From: Bdellovibrio bacteriovorus | Lineage (GTDB): Bacteria > Bdellovibrionota > Bdellovibrionia > Bdellovibrionales > Bdellovibrionaceae | NCBI RefSeq assembly: GCF_025558485.1 | Contig: NZ_CP102930.1 | Span: 992,001 to 1,056,000, forward strand | Reading direction: 5' to 3' | Length of the DNA stretch: 64,000 bases | The notes under the pieces: model-generated | Databases searched by the model: none | What the model was told of the DNA's origin: nothing | The model's input: only the letters and a program-made list of their open reading frames with translations | Position numbers and translations under genes: made by a program | In this document: positions 60,827 to 64,000 of the stretch, in pieces | Position numbering within the stretch: position 1 is the first letter of the stretch | How the letters are laid out: every line of letters begins with the position of its first letter

Positions 60827-62756
60827 ACGACAGTCGGTCGTGATATCCATTATTGCAGTCTTCTGGCTGGGCTATGTCGTTACCAGTTCGGCTCAATTCT
60901 ATATGAATGTCAAAAAGGCCACTGAAGATGAAATTCTTCGCAGACAGCAGCAAATGCAGTTTGTTCAGGAAAGCTTTATTCCCGCTGTTCTTTCCGACAA
61001 TGAAAGCCTTTTCAAAGACAGACTGGAAAGCGCCCGAAAAATTCATCTGGTGGATTTCTATATCCTTCAAAAAGGTACTGATGTCATAGCTTGGCACAAT
61101 AACTTTAACAATCTGGATGGCATCAACGTTGACTATCAGGTTTTCAATCAGATTCTTCAGAACGACGAGTTGGCATTTAGAACCGTCAAGCTGATGGACT
61201 ATAGATTTACAGTCGGAGTCTTTCAAAAGAAGAACGACATCATGTGGCACACAGCCCTTAATATGAAAGGCCTGATCATTCAGGACATCCTGATCGTGAC
61301 CCTTTTGGCCGGGCTTATTGTCTATGTCTTCCTTAAAGACATCTTAAGCCTGACAAAGATTCTTTCTACCCGCGATCGTTCAAAACTGGCTTCGGTGAAA
61401 TCATTTTCCAAAGAGGGTCTGACCCTTCTTAAAGCCACGCAAAGCTATGAAAACACCAAGCAGTATCTGGAGCATGAAAACAGATACTACTCAGACTCCC
61501 TGACGCCAGCGATTTTACACGAGATGAAGTCCGGCCAAAAAGCTCCTTACGCCTTCCAAAGCACCATGATCCGCGTGGATCTGAATGGATACACACAGAT
61601 CTTTTTGGAAAAGAAGGACGAATACGTCACCGACATCATGAATGCTTATTTTATTCAGGCGCGTGAACTCATCGAACGCTACAACGGATTGATTTATCAA
61701 TATGTGGGGGATGAAATCGTCTTCCACATCAAAGAAGGATCACAAAATTCCCAAGCCATGGCCCTGGCTTGTCTGCGCAGTGTTTTCAAGGCGGCACAGG
61801 ATATTGAAGATTCCCTGCCAGCAGAAGCCGATCACTGCTTCAAGGTCAAAGGCAGCTTTGTTCTGGGTAAAATTCGTTTCGTAAATCAGGATTCCGGGTT
61901 TGCTCTGAGTGGTCTTCCGCTGATTGAATCCGCTCGTCTTTTAAGTCAGGTGGATGACAAGGCTTCCAGCTCCGCAACATTCTATGCAGAGGCTTCAGAA
62001 TCTTTGAAAGAACTTTGCACCATCGCGGATACCAAGGAAACATTGTTAAAAGGATTCTCTAAACCATCAACTTTGTATCGCGCAAAAGAATTCACCAAAG
62101 TGGAAGAGGCTTTGGATCGTGACGTCACATTGCTCACATACTTCCGCAGCGATGAGGATCTTGTCTATGCCTATGAGTTCCTGACCAAAAAACTTATGGC
62201 AGGGAATGACAGTGCTTTCTTTACAGCTTTCAACATTCTAAAGACTTTCAAGGTCAAGATGAGCACTGAGAACCAAGCAGATGGCTTTACTCGATTCCTA
62301 AGTGATATTCTAAATCTTAATCGGGAGAACAAAGCCAACGACAAGGTTTTGTCGGCAGCCATTTCCCTGGCTTCTAACTTTGTGCCTCCTTATTTGGTAA
62401 AAGAAAATCTGCTGGAACAACTTGGTGTCTGCCTGGAACATAGCGACCATCGTGTCCAAGCCAATGCGATTATCGTGTTAGGGGATCTTGCCAAAGACAT
62501 CGCCTTCCTGCGCCGCTTTGTTTATTCCAAAAACAACCGCGTATCAGCCGATGCTTTGCTAGTCAGTGGTAAAAGAGATTTAGATAAAGAGCTGACCGAA
62601 AAATTGAAAGAGTATCTGGATTCCAAAAATCCACTCTTCCAAGCCAGCGGCCGCTTTGTGGTGAAATCACTGGGCGAGCACTATAGAAGTTCGGACCCTA
62701 TTTTCTATGAAACCAATCCGCATTTAAAAGAGCTTCTCACGAAGCTCAGTGCTTAA
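60810..62756 (+). CDS. Membrane class III nucleotide cyclase with C-terminal repeats
   Basis: 648 residues. The TTG at 60810 is chosen because AAGGAG lies six bases before it; a TTG at 60792 lacks this. Two membrane helices (about 8-28 and 150-170) flank an extracytoplasmic sensor domain of about 120 residues. A class III adenylate/guanylate cyclase domain follows with metal Asp in RVDLNGYT (near 256) and YVGDEIVF (near 300). The C-terminal third has HEAT-like helical repeats (HRVQANAIIVLGDLAKDIAF). Should make cAMP or cGMP in response to an external cue. Overlaps the preceding gene by 17 bases. Confidence 0.82.
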   Translation: MFAKNRRQSVVISIIAVFWLGYVVTSSAQFYMNVKKATEDEILRRQQQMQFVQESFIPAVLSDNESLFKDRLESARKIHLVDFYILQKGTDVIAWHNNFNNLDGINVDYQVFNQILQNDELAFRTVKLMDYRFTVGVFQKKNDIMWHTALNMKGLIIQDILIVTLLAGLIVYVFLKDILSLTKILSTRDRSKLASVKSFSKEGLTLLKATQSYENTKQYLEHENRYYSDSLTPAILHEMKSGQKAPYAFQSTMIRVDLNGYTQIFLEKKDEYVTDIMNAYFIQARELIERYNGLIYQYVGDEIVFHIKEGSQNSQAMALACLRSVFKAAQDIEDSLPAEADHCFKVKGSFVLGKIRFVNQDSGFALSGLPLIESARLLSQVDDKASSSATFYAEASESLKELCTIADTKETLLKGFSKPSTLYRAKEFTKVEEALDRDVTLLTYFRSDEDLVYAYEFLTKKLMAGNDSAFFTAFNILKTFKVKMSTENQADGFTRFLSDILNLNRENKANDKVLSAAISLASNFVPPYLVKENLLEQLGVCLEHSDHRVQANAIIVLGDLAKDIAFLRRFVYSKNNRVSADALLVSGKRDLDKELTEKLKEYLDSKNPLFQASGRFVVKSLGEHYRSSDPIFYETNPHLKELLTKLSA

Positions 62757-63391
62757 ACACTCTTCTTCTTCAACTTACTGGAAATCCACGGCCATACCAT
62801 CGGGATCAAAGACACCCCGATCACGCCGAAGATCACGATATGGAAATTCTGTTTCACGACTGGCAGATTTCCAAAGAAATGCCCCGCCAAAACAAAGAGC
62901 CAAACCCAAGCCACTGCGCCCGCAACATTGTAAATGATGAACTTGCGGTACCGCATTTCACCAATACCAGCAACAAACGGAGCAAACGTGCGAACAATTG
63001 GAGCAAAACGTGCCGCTACAATCGTGAAAGCTCCCCAGCGCTCATAGAAAGCATGTGTTTGATCCAGATATTCTTTTTTGAAGAAGCGCGAATTGGATTC
63101 AAAAACTTTCGGCCCCAGATACTTTCCAATATGATAGTTCACGGTATCACCCAAAATCCCGGCAATCGTCAGGCTGATTAAAATCACCCAAAGATTCAGA
63201 CCACCTTCAACAACGGTGAACGCGCCCAGGGCAAACAACAGGGAATCCCCCGGCAAGAAAGGCGTTACCACCAAACCAGTTTCAGCAAAGATGATCAGGA
63301 AAAGAATCACATACAGCCACGGGCCAAAGAACACGATCCATTCGGCGATATGTTTATCAAGGTGAAGGATGATATCGACAAGTTCCATCAT
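62753..63391 (-). CDS. DedA-family membrane protein
   Basis: 212 residues (start at the first of two adjacent ATGs; an open extension to 63433 is disregarded). DedA/SNARE-associated (VTT) signatures: FAETGLVVTPFLPGDSLLFA, GDTVNYHIGKYLG, then AARFAPIVRTFAPFVAGIGE and YNVAGAVAWVW. Members help flip undecaprenyl phosphate and other lipids and keep membrane homeostasis. 3' end overlaps the convergent cyclase gene by 4 bases. Confidence 0.92.
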   Translation of the reverse strand: MMELVDIILHLDKHIAEWIVFFGPWLYVILFLIIFAETGLVVTPFLPGDSLLFALGAFTVVEGGLNLWVILISLTIAGILGDTVNYHIGKYLGPKVFESNSRFFKKEYLDQTHAFYERWGAFTIVAARFAPIVRTFAPFVAGIGEMRYRKFIIYNVAGAVAWVWLFVLAGHFFGNLPVVKQNFHIVIFGVIGVSLIPMVWPWISSKLKKKSV

Positions 63392-63433
63392 AAAGACCCC
63401 CGAACGGATAAAAGGAAGACCCCAGAAACACAA

Positions 63434-63454
63434 AAACCGCCTTATCGGCGGTTT
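63434..63454 (-). terminator. Terminator of the serS / tRNA-Ser transcript
   Basis: AAACCGCC / GGCGGTTT with a 5-base loop; on the minus strand it is followed by a T run (GGTTTTTG), directly after tRNA-Ser(UGA). Confidence 0.85.
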
Positions 63455-63458
63455 ATGA

Positions 63459-63548
63459 TGGCGGAGAGTGAGGGATTCGAACCCTCGAGCCCCGCGAAGG
63501 GCTGCCAGTTTTCAAGACTGGTGTATTCAACCGCTCTACCAACTCTCC
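63459..63548 (-). tRNA. tRNA-Ser(UGA)
   Basis: 90 nucleotides with a long variable arm and encoded CCA. Acceptor GGAGAGT / ACTCTCC, discriminator G, anticodon loop CTTGAAA in stem CCAGT/ACTGG. Lies just downstream of serS, the enzyme that charges it. Confidence 0.95.
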
Positions 63549-63615
63549 GTGGACCGTTTTATGGGTTTTGACGAGAGTATTCAAGCAGTTGTTTCCATGT
63601 CGCGGCGCTTCTGAA

Positions 63616-64000
<385 letters not shown>

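Overview
The window reads as the chromosome of a Bdellovibrio, most likely B. bacteriovorus or a close relative. The reasons are a Tad/Flp pilus operon that runs directly into an RHS-repeat protein and a small secreted protein matching the host-interaction (hit) locus pair Bd0109/Bd0108, a motAB pair nearby, many secreted hydrolases and beta-barrel proteins, and dense operons with 1-4 base overlaps. The species call is from recognition of gene content, not from a database search.

Layout. 1-9.7 kb: motB (partial) and motA, a PAP2 phosphatase / NAD-dependent epimerase / transglycosylase / DUF523 operon, an ABC-2 exporter coupled to typA, dusB and a nitroreductase. 9.7-18 kb: aspartate kinase, mltG, and an amino-acid catabolic operon (class III aminotransferase, M20 deacylase, astA, astD) that looks like an arginine succinyltransferase pathway without astB or astE. 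18-23.6 kb: TPR proteins including BatE-like and BamD, hpt, and membrane proteins. 23.8-33.3 kb: the Tad pilus and hit operon, with small pilin-like proteins, CpaB, secretin, an unusual TadZ-TadA fusion, TadB, the RHS protein and the hit protein. 33.4-41.4 kb: a small secreted protein sharing the C-terminal motif of the hit protein, a response regulator, two outer-membrane proteins, groES-groEL and two exported proteins of unknown function.

41.4-50 kb: tRNA-Asn, tRNA-Arg and tRNA-Ser(GCU), then an AT-rich genomic island of about 7.6 kb bounded by a perfect 65-base duplication of the tRNA-Ser 3' end. Its left half is a leftward operon encoding an unrecognised small protein, a JAB/JAMM-fold putative peptidase, an SMC/RecF-like ATPase and a kinase/phosphotransferase-like protein. 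Its right half is a rightward putative restriction endonuclease and N6-adenine methyltransferase pair. Between them lies about 0.5 kb holding a nested inverted repeat with two inverted DnaA-box-like sequences. No integrase was seen. The JAB-ATPase-kinase operon is the best candidate for an undescribed defence or conflict system.

50-64 kb: a lipase-like protein, queF, a run of exported hydrolases (caspase-like, papain-like, HELLH metallopeptidase-like, a large lipoprotein), guaD, a collagen-like protein, a class III nucleotide cyclase with a probable HEAT-like tail, a DedA protein, tRNA-Ser(UGA) and the 3' part of serS. The exported hydrolases and barrels would act in the periplasm, on the surface or in prey, which fits a predator, but this is inference.
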